From: Rubrivivax sp.
Lineage (GTDB): Bacteria > Pseudomonadota > Gammaproteobacteria > Burkholderiales > Burkholderiaceae_C
Length of the DNA: 64,000 nucleotides
Direction of reading: 5' to 3'
Assembly (NCBI GenBank): GCA_020248945.1
Contig: JADCGQ010000039.1
Span: 1 to 64,000 of the forward strand
Shown here: piece by piece, positions 11,706 to 20,067 of the stretch
Numbering within the stretch: the first letter of the stretch is position 1
Layout: every line of letters begins with the position of its first letter
Translations under genes and position numbers: made by a program
Notes under the pieces: generated by a model
Seen by the model: only the letters and a program-made list of their open reading frames with translations
Database searches by the model: none
What the model was told of the DNA's origin: nothing

Positions 11706-14249
11706 TCAGGCGGTCGCGGGCACCGTCGCCGGCCCGGAGGAGTCGACCAGCCGACGCAAGGGCGCCACGTCCAGCAACTGCACCAGCGTGCGCTCGGCTC
11801 TCGCCTCGGCGCCGGTTCCCGATTCGAGCACCCGCACAACGGCACGCAGCCAAGGCGCCGACTGGCGCAGCGCGGCGGGCATCTCCTGCACGTCGGCGGC
11901 CGGGATGTCGAGCACGGCGTTGACGTCATCCACCATCAGCCCGAAACCGGCGCGGCCGGGGTCGGCCGGATCGGCCAGCACCAGCACGAGGCCGTCGCCC
12001 TCGCGCGCAGGTTGTTCGGCACCCAGCAGGCGGCGGGCGCACAGCACCGGCAGCATGGCGCCACCGGCCGACGCCGCGGCCACCAGACCCACCACGAACC
12101 CGGGGCCGCGCTGCAGGCGGACGAGGCCCTCGGCGCCGCAGGCCTCACGCACCTGCAGGCTCGGCAACGCGTAGCGCGAGGGGCCCACCTGGAACAGGGC
12201 CAGCTCCTGGCAGCCCTCGCGGCTGCCGCTGCGCGACGCCACCTGCAGCACCTGATCGAACAGCGCACGCCGGCGGCGCTCCACGCGGCCCAGCCGCAGC
12301 AGCACCACGGCGCGCACGCCGTTGTTATAGCCGTCATCGCGCTTGAACTCGCGGTAGCCGCGCGCCAGGGCCACGCTTTGCGCGTGGTGCGAGTCTTCGT
12401 GCTCGGCGAGTTCGGCGTTCAGCGCCACCGGCCAGCGGTCGCCGCCCGCCGCACCACGGCGCCAGGACGGTTCGGTGCACGCCAGCATGCGGCCTTGGGC
12501 GTCGACGAATGCGGCCACGCCTTCGCGACTGCCCAGCACGTCGGCCAGCATGGCGCTGAACTCGCGCTCGGCATGGAAGACGATGGCGATACCCCCGACG
12601 GCACGGCCGCCCTGCGGGTGCACGATGCGCGCCAGGTACACGTACGAGGCCTCGCCGTCGCTGAAGCGCGTGGCCTCGTAACCGCTCACGGCGTAGCGCT
12701 GGCTGTCGCTCAGGGCCAGAGTCTGGCGGCACCACTCTTGCTCGATGGGCTGGCCCAGCAGCGTGGCCTCGTCTTCGGGCAGCGAGCTCGCGCGCACGAT
12801 GCCGGCCTCGTCGAACACCACCAGGCGCCGGTAGACGGTGTAGAGGGCATGGATCTCGCGAAGCGTGCGCGCCATCGCCTCGGCCGAGCCGGGCAGCTCC
12901 GGCTGCGCCAGGCCTTCGCGCAGCGCCGGGGACAAGGCCCACCAGCGGCAGTCGTTGGCACGTTCGTAGAGGTTTCGGTCCATCAGTTCCGCCGCCAGGC
13001 GGGCGATCTCTTGCGCCTGCCGGCAGGTGCGAGCCAGCGCGGTGCGGTAGAGATCGTGGATGGCGCTGCCGACACGGTCGCGCATACGGGCGCCGGCCAG
13101 CGTCACCTGGTGCAGCACGGCCTTCAGGGCGGCGGTGCCCGCTCGGTCGGTGCCGGCCTCGTTTTCGGCCATCAGGCGGCCGCTCCAGACCACACGCCTG
13201 AGGCTTCGGTTGATGGCCTCGACCTCGCCGCGGATGCTGCGCATTTCGTCGTTGCGCAACGTCACTGCGGCCTTGGCCTCCAGGCCACGCTGCGAGGGGA
13301 AGGCCACCAGCAGCGACACCATGGCCTGCGCATGCCAGCCCGGGCCCGGGTACCCCTGGTAGGGCCGTGCCGGGCAGCGCATGGCCAGGTACTCGCGGCC
13401 GGCAAAGGTGGTGAGGCGCACCGCGCCGGGCTCCACGGGCCGCAGGCTGGCGCCGGCCGGCACGTGGCTGTCGTCGTTGCTCAGCACGACGCGGCCCTGG
13501 TCGTCGATCAGCACGAGGGCAATCTCCGTGCGTGCGCCGGCCATGCCCTCGAAGATGCGCTTCATCTCGTCGGCAAAGCGAAAGCGCAGCACCAGCACGC
13601 CAGCCGCGCCGCCGCGGCCACTGTCGATGCGGTGGGCATACAGCAGGGCCGGTGCGTCGTCTGCGCCCAAGCTGCTGCGGCCATGGTATTCGACGTAGCC
13701 ACCACGGGCCAGTGCCTGGCCCACGAAGGGATCGGTGCAGCGAAGGCCCGCCGGCGCGTCCTCGTCCAGGCGGGCCAGCACCTCGCCATCGGGCGCCAGC
13801 ACGATCACGTCGTCGTAGACGCTGTACTTGGCGCGGTACTCGCGCAGCCGCGCCAGCAACGCCGCGCGTCCGCCCGCGCGGGCAGCGGCATCGAGCAGGC
13901 AGAAGTCGCGCAGCACGGCGTCGGTGGCCAGGAAGCCGACATCGGCCGTGCGCTCGAACAGGTTGCGCACCAGGATGTCGATGGTGCATTGGCCGGCTTC
14001 GCCGAGCTCGTCGCCCAGGGCGCCGATATTCTCGCGCGCCAGCGCGCCCACCAGGCGGCGCTGCAGCGAGCCAAAGCGCAGCCGCGTGGCCGACAGCGTG
14101 GGCAGCAGCGACTCCGCGCGCACCGGGCAGCCGATGGCCGAGCTGGCCTCGATCAGGCTCCAGGTCAGCGTCTGCTCGTGCAGGTCCCGCTCGGCCGACA
14201 GCACATGGCGCATGTGCGGCAACAGGTCTTCGACGTCGTGTTCGTTCAT
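11706..14249 (-). CDS. Soluble double-Cache protein with C-terminal CheW domain
   Basis: An 847-residue protein with no signal peptide or membrane segment. Two sensory Cache-like modules are visible: the first (about 85-330) includes FLATDAVLRDFCLL, YSVYDDVIVLAPDGEVLARL and TDPFVGQAL; the second (about 420-610) includes YRRLVVFDEAGIVRASS, GQPIEQEWCRQTL and YVYLARIVHPQGG. From about residue 690 a CheW-like scaffold follows (ELALFQVGPSRYALPSLQVREA ... GFGLMVDDVNAVLDIP). Cache domains usually sense ligands outside the cell and CheW couples receptors to CheA, so a cytoplasmic Cache-Cache-CheW chain is unusual. I chose ATG 14247-14249 because a GGAGG lies before it; a frame with extra residues reaches 14285. 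It lies between the GntR gene (divergent) and mcm (98 bases downstream), so it may share their regulation. Confidence 0.75.
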   Translation of the reverse strand: MNEHDVEDLLPHMRHVLSAERDLHEQTLTWSLIEASSAIGCPVRAESLLPTLSATRLRFGSLQRRLVGALARENIGALGDELGEAGQCTIDILVRNLFERTADVGFLATDAVLRDFCLLDAAARAGGRAALLARLREYRAKYSVYDDVIVLAPDGEVLARLDEDAPAGLRCTDPFVGQALARGGYVEYHGRSSLGADDAPALLYAHRIDSGRGGAAGVLVLRFRFADEMKRIFEGMAGARTEIALVLIDDQGRVVLSNDDSHVPAGASLRPVEPGAVRLTTFAGREYLAMRCPARPYQGYPGPGWHAQAMVSLLVAFPSQRGLEAKAAVTLRNDEMRSIRGEVEAINRSLRRVVWSGRLMAENEAGTDRAGTAALKAVLHQVTLAGARMRDRVGSAIHDLYRTALARTCRQAQEIARLAAELMDRNLYERANDCRWWALSPALREGLAQPELPGSAEAMARTLREIHALYTVYRRLVVFDEAGIVRASSLPEDEATLLGQPIEQEWCRQTLALSDSQRYAVSGYEATRFSDGEASYVYLARIVHPQGGRAVGGIAIVFHAEREFSAMLADVLGSREGVAAFVDAQGRMLACTEPSWRRGAAGGDRWPVALNAELAEHEDSHHAQSVALARGYREFKRDDGYNNGVRAVVLLRLGRVERRRRALFDQVLQVASRSGSREGCQELALFQVGPSRYALPSLQVREACGAEGLVRLQRGPGFVVGLVAAASAGGAMLPVLCARRLLGAEQPAREGDGLVLVLADPADPGRAGFGLMVDDVNAVLDIPAADVQEMPAALRQSAPWLRAVVRVLESGTGAEARAERTLVQLLDVAPLRRLVDSSGPATVPATA

Positions 14250-14404
14250 CAGGTGCCTCCAAGAGCGGGCGTTGCAGCTCGGCAAGCCAGGCGCGGGCCC
14301 CTGGCGGACCCGCGGTTCTTGCAGGGCAAGGCTACGGCCCCGTCATCGGTGAAAAGCACCGAGAAGCGGGCCCGGGCGCCGGCATCTCCGCGCTTCGGTG
14401 CAGA

Positions 14405-14417
14405 ATAATTATGAATT
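14405..14417. promoter_or_regulatory. AT-rich box before the GntR gene, candidate autoregulatory operator
   Basis: Second copy of ataattatgaatt, 40 bases before the GntR start codon, in the 208-base gap shared with the divergent Cache-CheW gene. Because it overlaps -10-like sequence (TATGAA) toward gntR it suits autoregulation, and it could also control the Cache-CheW gene. Confidence 0.55.
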
Positions 14418-14457
14418 TCCGCGCCCTGACCCCAGCCCGTCCCGGACCCCGTCGCCG

Positions 14458-15105
14458 ATGAACGCCCCCGCGCCGCTGAGCCCCCGCGCCCTGTACCAGG
14501 ACGTGGCCGAGCGCCTGCGCCAGCAGATCTTTGCGCGCCAGCTCGAGCCCGGCAGCTGGATCGACGAGCTCAAGCTCTGCGCCGAGCTGGGCATCAGCCG
14601 CACGCCGCTGCGCGAGGCGCTCAAGGTGCTGGCCGCCGAAGGCCTGGTGACGATGAAAGTGCGGCGCGGCGCCTACGTCACCGAGGTCTCGCGTGACGAC
14701 GTGCGGCAGGTCTACCACGTGCTGGCGCTGCTGGAGAGCGACGCCGCCGCGCAGGTGGCCGCACACGCCGACGACAGCGCCCGCGCCGAGCTGCGCGCGC
14801 TGCACGAGCAGCTCGAGAGCCAACTCCGCGACCGCGACGCCTTCTTCGCCACCAACGAGCGCTTTCACCTGGCGCTGTTGCGGCTGGCGGGCAACCGCTG
14901 GGCCGAGCAGGTGGCGCTGGACCTGCGCAAGGTGATGAAGCTCAACCGCCACCACTCGCTGTTCAAGCGCGGGCGGCTGGCAGAGAGCCTGGCCGAGCAC
15001 CGCGAGCTGATGGCGGCCATCGTGGGCGGCGATGCCGAGGCGGCGGCGCGCTTGATGCGCGAGCACTTCAGCCACGGTTTGGCGGCGGCCGAGCAATCGG
15101 GCTGA
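14458..15105 (+). CDS. GntR-family transcriptional regulator, FadR/FCD subfamily
   Basis: A 215-residue DNA-binding regulator. The N-terminal winged helix is typical (LYQDVAERLRQQIFARQLEPGSWI, then ELKLCAELGISRTPLREALKVLAAEGLV and RRGAYVTEVS), and the C-terminal FCD domain (about 85-210) is all-helical with YHVLALLESDAA, TNERFHLALLRLAGN and HRELMAAI, including the D/H pattern that binds metal or an organic acid. The ATG at 14458 is preferred over an upstream in-frame ATG because family members begin close to the first helix. It is divergent from the Cache-CheW gene and adjacent to the methylmalonyl-CoA operon; the shared AT-rich box suggests it controls that operon and itself. The likely effector is a propionate- or methylmalonyl-derived acid (inference). 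Confidence 0.9.
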   Translation: MNAPAPLSPRALYQDVAERLRQQIFARQLEPGSWIDELKLCAELGISRTPLREALKVLAAEGLVTMKVRRGAYVTEVSRDDVRQVYHVLALLESDAAAQVAAHADDSARAELRALHEQLESQLRDRDAFFATNERFHLALLRLAGNRWAEQVALDLRKVMKLNRHHSLFKRGRLAESLAEHRELMAAIVGGDAEAAARLMREHFSHGLAAAEQSG

Positions 15106-15148
15106 ACCTGCAAAGCCGCCGCGCGCGGCGCACGCAGACCAACGCGAT

Positions 15149-16369
15149 TCAGACCTCGAGCAAGCGACGCAGGGCCTGCTCCCGGATGCCGAAGTAGCGC
15201 TGCAATTCGTCGGCCTCGGCCAGTGCTGCGGCGCGTTCGGCCGGCGCCTCGGCCGCTTTTTTCACCGCCAGGATCATCTTGTTCTTGCGCGTGTGTTCCA
15301 GCGCCACGAACTCGAACACCTGGGTCTCGTAGCCGTTGGCCTGCAGCAGCAGCGCGCGCAGCGTGTCAGTGAGCATCTCGGCCTGCTGCTCGGCGTGGAT
15401 GCCGTGCTGGAACACGCTCCTCAACGGACCCGGGCTGAGCAGCTGCGGGCGCAGCTGCTTGTGACAGCAGGGCGAGCAGACGATCAGCTGCGCGCCCGCG
15501 CGGATGCCGCGGTGGATGGCCGCGTCGGTGGCGGTGTCGCAGGCGTGCAGCGCGATCATCACGTCGAAGCGCTCGGGCGCCGCGGCGACGTCGCCGACAT
15601 CGCCCTGCACCATCGCCAGGCCCTGCAGCCCCAGGCCCTGGACGATGCGGTTGCCCTCGGCCACGAGGTCGGCGCGCTGCTCGATGCCGCGCACATCGAG
15701 CGTCAGGCCCTGGCGGCGCAGCCAGTCGTGCAGCGCAAAGGTCAGGTAGGCGCGGCCGGCGCCGAAGTCGAGCACGCGCAGCGGCTCGGCGCCTGGCTGC
15801 AGCAGCGGCGTGCGTGCCAGCGCCTGCGAGACGATCTCGACGAAACGGTTGATCTGCTTCCACTTGCGGGCCATCGCCGGCACCGGCTGGCCCTCGGGCG
15901 TGGTGAGGCCGAGTGCCGCCAGGTAGGGGCTGTCGGCCTCGAGCGGGCGCTGCTTGGCGCGGTCGTGCGCCAGCGCGAGCGCGTCGGCCGCGGTGGCGGT
16001 GATCGGCTTCACCGACAGATGCCCGCTGCCGCGCTTGCCAAAGCGCAGCTCGGCCTCGGTGTCGCTGCCGCTGAAGTGGGCGTGGCGGAAACGCCGGCCC
16101 AGCCAGCTGGCGATGAGCGCGAGGCCCTCATCGGGCGCGTGGTTGTGGGTGAGGTCCTTGGTGGCGTGGCGGCTGACGAAGCTGAGCACCGGGCCGCCGC
16201 GCAGCTGCACCGGACGCACCGTCACGCGCTGCAGGTCAGCCTCGGCGCCGGCAGCCGGGCGCAGGCCCGAGAGCACCAGCTTGAGCCAGCCGCCCTGGCG
16301 CTGCTGCTGGCGCAGCAGCTCGATGAAGCGCTCGCGCGCGGGGTCGTCAGCAGGTGTCGGCTCGTTCAC
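15149..16369 (-). CDS. SAM-dependent methyltransferase, Methyltransf_32-like
   Basis: A 406-residue protein. The N-terminal 150 residues contain FIELLRQQQRQGGWLKLVLSG and SFVSRHATKDLTHNH, and a Rossmann methyltransferase follows with the SAM motif VLDFGAGRAYLTFAL (about 215-230), GIEQRADLV and GDVGDV. ALHACDTATD and the cysteine/histidine motif CSPCCHKQLR identify the Methyltransf_32/METTL25-like group. The C-terminus is helical (YFGIREQALRRLLEV). The substrate is unknown; RNA or protein are plausible. I chose GTG 16367-16369 (VNEPTPADD) because an upstream ATG at 16414 would overlap the divergent gene's start. It is divergent from the TPR methyltransferase at 16408, and the two may share a promoter region of about 40 bases. 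Confidence 0.8.
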   Translation of the reverse strand: MNEPTPADDPARERFIELLRQQQRQGGWLKLVLSGLRPAAGAEADLQRVTVRPVQLRGGPVLSFVSRHATKDLTHNHAPDEGLALIASWLGRRFRHAHFSGSDTEAELRFGKRGSGHLSVKPITATAADALALAHDRAKQRPLEADSPYLAALGLTTPEGQPVPAMARKWKQINRFVEIVSQALARTPLLQPGAEPLRVLDFGAGRAYLTFALHDWLRRQGLTLDVRGIEQRADLVAEGNRIVQGLGLQGLAMVQGDVGDVAAAPERFDVMIALHACDTATDAAIHRGIRAGAQLIVCSPCCHKQLRPQLLSPGPLRSVFQHGIHAEQQAEMLTDTLRALLLQANGYETQVFEFVALEHTRKNKMILAVKKAAEAPAERAAALAEADELQRYFGIREQALRRLLEV

Positions 16370-16407
16370 GGCGGCATTGTCGCGCCGGGCAATCACAATC
16401 CGCGGCC

Positions 16408-17673
16408 ATGCCACCCAGCGCCTTCGACACCGCCCGCCTGGCCTTCGAGGCCGGCCTGGCCGCCCAGCAGGCCGGCCGGCTGGACGAGGCGGCCGCGCAC
16501 TACCGCGCTTCGCTGGCGGCCCTGCCCGGCCGGCCGTCCACGCTCACGAACCTGGGCGCCACGCTGCTGGCGCAGGGCCACGCCGGCGAGGCCCTGGCGC
16601 TGCTGCAGCAGGCCACCGAGGCCGCTCCCACGCACGCCGAGGCCTGGGCCCACCTCGGCGAGGCGTGGCTGGCCCACTCGCAACCGGCCCAGGCTCTGCA
16701 GGCCTACACACGGCTGCTCACCCTGCCCGCGATCGGCTCCGCCGCACAGCCTCGCGCGGCCTTGCGCCAGGCCGAGTGCCTGGCCCGCCTGGGCCGGCTC
16801 GAAGAAGCCGCCGTCGCGGCCGACGCACTGGTGCAGCGCCACGCCGATTGGGGCGAGGCCTGGCTGCTGGCCGGATCGCTGCGCAAGGACCTGGGCCGCT
16901 TCGAGGCCGCTGCTGAGGCGCTGCAGCAGGCGCAGTCGCTGGGCGAGAACGCGGACCAGGCCGCCTACGCGGGCTGGCTGCTGGCCGGCCTGCGCGGTGC
17001 CCACGACGCCGAGGCACCGCCGCTGCCACCGCCCGGCTATGTGGAGGCGCTGTTCGATGGCTACGCGGCCGACTTCGACCGCCACCTCGACGAGCTCGAA
17101 TACAGCGCCCCCGAGTTGCTGCTCGGCGGCCTTGTGGGCCGCCGCTACGCGCGCGCGCTCGACCTCGGCTGCGGCACCGGCCTCGTGGGCCGCGTCGTGC
17201 GGCCGCTGGTCGACCGGCTCGAGGGTCTCGATGTCTCAGCGGCCATGCTCGAGCGCGCCCGCGCCACCGGCGCCTACGACGGGCTGCACCAGGCCGAGCT
17301 GCTGGCGCATCTGCAGCAGCAGGCCGCCGGCAGCGTCGATCTTGTGCTGGCGGCCGATGTCTTCATCTACGTCGGCGTGCTGGATGCGGTGTTCGCCGCC
17401 GTGCGGCGTGTGCTGGCGCCCGGCGGGGTGTTTGCGTTCAGCATCGAAGAAGCCCCTTCGGGCATCGACTTCGAACTGCGCGCTACCGCGCGCTACGCCC
17501 ACTCGGCGCGCCACCTGGGCGAGCTGGCGGCGCGCCACGGGCTTGTGGCGCATGCGCGCGAGGCGCGCGCGACGCTGCGGCTGGAGCAGCGGCAGCCGGT
17601 GGCGGGCCTGGTGATGTGGCTGGCGCCTGCGCCGGGGCACTTCGACAGGCTCAGTGCGAACGGGTTCTCCTGA
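16408..17673 (+). CDS. TPR-repeat SAM-dependent methyltransferase with repeat-derived C-terminus
   Basis: A 421-residue cytosolic protein. Tetratricopeptide-like helices fill residues 1-200 (AFEAGLAAQQAGRLDEAAAHYRASL; ATLLAQGHAGEALALLQQA; EAWAHLGEAWLAHSQPAQALQAY). A class I methyltransferase follows with YVEALFDGYAADFDRHLDEL, the SAM motif ALDLGCGTGLVGRVV (about 250-265), GLDVSAAML and VLAADVFIYVG. Similar TPR-methyltransferases are common in Proteobacteria and their substrates are unknown. The last ten residues ([10 protein letters not shown]) are encoded by a 24-bp repeat at 17640-17663, so the original C-terminus was probably around LAPAPG and has been extended. Confidence 0.8.
   Translation: MPPSAFDTARLAFEAGLAAQQAGRLDEAAAHYRASLAALPGRPSTLTNLGATLLAQGHAGEALALLQQATEAAPTHAEAWAHLGEAWLAHSQPAQALQAYTRLLTLPAIGSAAQPRAALRQAECLARLGRLEEAAVAADALVQRHADWGEAWLLAGSLRKDLGRFEAAAEALQQAQSLGENADQAAYAGWLLAGLRGAHDAEAPPLPPPGYVEALFDGYAADFDRHLDELEYSAPELLLGGLVGRRYARALDLGCGTGLVGRVVRPLVDRLEGLDVSAAMLERARATGAYDGLHQAELLAHLQQQAAGSVDLVLAADVFIYVGVLDAVFAAVRRVLAPGGVFAFSIEEAPSGIDFELRATARYAHSARHLGELAARHGLVAHAREARATLRLEQRQPVAGLVMWLAPAPGHFDRLSANGFS
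17640..17663. repeat. 24-bp RAEPVEA-type repeat at a gene end
   Basis: A copy of the 24-bp unit seen at 8935-9429, with two changes in the loop side (cagtgcgaacgg). It supplies the last sense codons of the TPR methyltransferase. Degenerate half copies (gaacgggttcgctgagcc and similar) follow to about 17720. Confidence 0.85.
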
Positions 17674-17727
17674 GCCTCTGCGGGCTCGGCACGAACGGGT
17701 TCGCTGAGCCCCGGTGGGCTCAGCCGC

Positions 17728-18201
17728 TCACTCCACCTCGCCGCCGAAGCGCTTGATCAGGTTGTCGATGTACTTCTCGACCAGGCCCTCGAACTCGTTC
17801 TTCACCACCGGCACCACCACCATCTTCATCAGCCCCGGCAGCGGTGTGTCCACGGTGCCGGCGATCTTGAGCTCGAGCGCGGTGCCCTTCTTGGCCTTGC
17901 TGATCTTCCAGCTGCCGCCCACGAGTGCGTTGCCCACGCCCTTGACAGGCGTCCAGATCACGCTGCCCTTCTTGCGGTCGGACACGTACTTGCTGGCGTA
18001 GACGGTCTGGATGTTCACCTGCGCGGTGCCAACCTTTTCCATCTCCCAGCGGTAGACGCCGCCGCCCTGGTCGACCAGCTGGTCGACCTTCGGGAAGTGG
18101 CTCACCGAAGTGGGCACGTCGGACAGCACGTCGAAGACCTCGTCGAACGCGGCCTTCACGGTGAACTCGTAGCCCAGGTCGATCTCGACGCTCACGGCCA
18201 T
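17728..18201 (-). CDS. SRPBCC-fold protein (START/polyketide cyclase-like)
   Basis: A 157-residue helix-grip protein. The pattern is clear: VEIDLGYEFTVKAAFDEVFDVLSDV at the start, HFPKVDQLVDQGGGVYRWEMEKVG in the strands, WKISKAKKGTALELKIAGTVDTPL, and the long C-terminal helix NEFEGLVEKYIDNLIKRFGG. Such proteins bind hydrophobic ligands in a cavity. It begins 28 bases after the wax ester synthase/DGAT gene on the same strand, so it is likely cotranscribed and may bind or traffic a lipid intermediate (inference). GGAG before the ATG supports this start. Confidence 0.8.
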   Translation of the reverse strand: MAVSVEIDLGYEFTVKAAFDEVFDVLSDVPTSVSHFPKVDQLVDQGGGVYRWEMEKVGTAQVNIQTVYASKYVSDRKKGSVIWTPVKGVGNALVGGSWKISKAKKGTALELKIAGTVDTPLPGLMKMVVVPVVKNEFEGLVEKYIDNLIKRFGGEVE

Positions 18202-18229
18202 GGTGTTGCTCCTGCAGTCATGGATGGAT

Positions 18230-19708
18230 TCAAAAGTCGGGCTCGCCGGCCCAGGGCAGCATCATCGACAGCCACAGCAGCTTCTCGAACTCGGGCTCGA
18301 AGCGGTCGATGATCTGCTGCGGCGCGGGGCAGAGTTTCTCGTCGGTGATGAGGCCGAACTGCACGCCGCCGCCATAGCTGAGGATGGACACGCCGACGCC
18401 CACATCACCCGAGGCCGGCACCCAGAACATGGTCTGGCGCAACGTGCTGCCGCACAACTTGAGCGGCGTACCGGGGCCGGGCACATTGGTGATCACGGCG
18501 GTGGTCTTCTTCGAGAACAGGCCGAGCACGGCGTCCTGCACCGGCTTCACGAACAAGCCCGTGACGCTGAGGATGGCAAAGGCCAGCAGCGGCTGGTAGC
18601 TGCCCTTCATCTCGGCCATGCGGCGGTGCACGGCATACACGCGCTCGATGGGGTTGCCGATGCCCACCGGCAGCACCAGCGGCGCCAGCCCGAAGCGGTT
18701 GCCCAGCTGCCAGGCCTTGTCGAGCGGGCGCAGGTTCACCGGCACCATGGCGCGGATCTCCTTGCCGGCCGGGTCCTGCCCCTGATCGGCCAGCCAGCCG
18801 CCGATGGCGCCGGCGGCACAGGCCAGCAGCACGTCGTTGACGGTGCAGCCCAGGCCCTTGCCGACCGACTTGACCGCCTCGAGCGGCATCGGCTCGCTCC
18901 AGGCCACGACCTTGCGCCCGCTCGGCTTGCCCTTGAGCAGCGTCGGCGAGTCATCGGCCATCAGCGCCAGCGCCGCCACGTCCTGCGCCACCTGCAGGCC
19001 GCTCCTGGCCATGCCGACGCTGGACAGCAGCGGCTGCGTCGGATGGGCCAACGCCTCCATCGACTTGCCCACCCCGTTGCCATACATCCCGATGGCCTTG
19101 ATGGTGAGGTCGGTCAGCGGCTTGAGCACGGCGTCGGCGAGCCAGTCGTGCTCGGCGTCGTCCTCGACCGCTGCCTTGCGGCGGCGCCTCGGCGGGTCGC
19201 TGCCACCGTCGGTGATGCTCAGCATCACGCTGGTCAGCGCAATCCCGTCGCCGATGCAGTGGTGGATGCGCGCCAGCATCGCGCTGCCGCCTTCGTAGTG
19301 TTCGATCAGGTGGAACTGCCAGAGCGGGCGCTGGTGATCGAACGGCGTGGTCGCCAGTTCGCCGCAGTGGCGTTGCAGCGCCTGACGCTCGCTCTCGCCG
19401 GGCTGGCGCTGCAGCCGCAGCGGCAGCACGTGGTTCTCGATGTCGAAAGCCTCGTCGTCCACCCAGCTGGCGCCCATCGCGTCGACCACGGCCTTCTGGC
19501 GGAAGCGGTCGTACTGCAGCAGCTTGCTGGCAATGCGCTCGCGCAGCGCGGCCAGCGTGATGGCCGGCGTCAAGAGCCAGACGCCGACGATCATCATCAG
19601 GTTGACGTCGTTGTCCATGCGCAGCCAGGCGGTGTCCACGCGCGACATGCGTTCGGAACGCAGGCCGGCGGGGGGGCTGGTCTGCGGCGTGCTGGCGACG
19701 CCGTTCAT
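18230..19708 (-). CDS. Wax ester synthase / acyl-CoA:diacylglycerol acyltransferase (WS/DGAT)
   Basis: A 492-residue enzyme that joins acyl-CoA to fatty alcohols or diacylglycerol, making wax esters or triacylglycerol as storage lipid at the inner membrane. The catalytic HHxxxDG is present as HHCIGDG (His149, His150, Asp154), with the usual N-terminus SRVDTAWLRMD, the PLW motif in HQRPLWQFHLIEHY, and the C-terminal domain segment VNDVLLACAAGAIGGWL and TNVPGPGTPLKLCG. Length matches bacterial WS/DGATs. GAGGAG precedes the ATG at 19706-19708. It leads a two-gene unit with the SRPBCC protein and is divergent from the acyl-CoA-binding protein, which would supply substrate. Confidence 0.93.
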   Translation of the reverse strand: MNGVASTPQTSPPAGLRSERMSRVDTAWLRMDNDVNLMMIVGVWLLTPAITLAALRERIASKLLQYDRFRQKAVVDAMGASWVDDEAFDIENHVLPLRLQRQPGESERQALQRHCGELATTPFDHQRPLWQFHLIEHYEGGSAMLARIHHCIGDGIALTSVMLSITDGGSDPPRRRRKAAVEDDAEHDWLADAVLKPLTDLTIKAIGMYGNGVGKSMEALAHPTQPLLSSVGMARSGLQVAQDVAALALMADDSPTLLKGKPSGRKVVAWSEPMPLEAVKSVGKGLGCTVNDVLLACAAGAIGGWLADQGQDPAGKEIRAMVPVNLRPLDKAWQLGNRFGLAPLVLPVGIGNPIERVYAVHRRMAEMKGSYQPLLAFAILSVTGLFVKPVQDAVLGLFSKKTTAVITNVPGPGTPLKLCGSTLRQTMFWVPASGDVGVGVSILSYGGGVQFGLITDEKLCPAPQQIIDRFEPEFEKLLWLSMMLPWAGEPDF

Positions 19709-19809
19709 CGGGTTTCTCCTCGGCTGCGGGTGCCTGGCTCGGCCCCAGGGTGGCGGACGATGCTGTGTAGCATGGCCGTCGTCAAGACCAGACTCTCCCG
19801 GGTGCCCCC

Positions 19810-20064
19810 ATGGCCAATCTCAAAGCCACGTTCGAAGCCGCCGTCGTCGCCAGCAAGCAGTTGCCGGAAAAGCCCGACAACATGACGCTGCTGAAGATCT
19901 ACTCGCTGTACAAGCAGGCCACCGAGGGCGACGTCGAGGGCAAGCGCCCCGGCTTCACCGACATGGTGGGCCGCGCCAAGTACGACGCCTGGGCCGCCGT
20001 GAAGGGCACCAGCGCCGATGACGCGATGCAGCAGTACGTGGACCTGATCGAGTCGCTGAAGTAG
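19810..20064 (+). CDS. Acyl-CoA-binding protein (ACBP)
   Basis: An 84-residue four-helix cytosolic carrier of long-chain acyl-CoA. Family residues are in place: FEAAVVASKQLPEKPDNMTLLKIYSLYKQATEGDV, then GKRPGFTDMVGRAKYDAWAAVKGTS and YVDLIESLK, including the Tyr, Lys and Trp residues that contact the ligand. Length is standard. It is divergent from the WS/DGAT gene (101 bases between starts) and its stop is 3 bases from the convergent glutathione peroxidase stop. Bacterial ACBPs are comparatively rare; together with WS/DGAT it points to neutral-lipid synthesis. Confidence 0.95.
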   Translation: MANLKATFEAAVVASKQLPEKPDNMTLLKIYSLYKQATEGDVEGKRPGFTDMVGRAKYDAWAAVKGTSADDAMQQYVDLIESLK

Positions 20065-20067
20065 TTC

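Noticed and set aside
11652..14408. 918-codon rightward frame opposite the Cache-CheW gene
   Set aside because: Shadow frame rich in Ala/Arg/His/Gln; the opposite strand carries CheW and Cache-like motifs and a ribosome-binding site.
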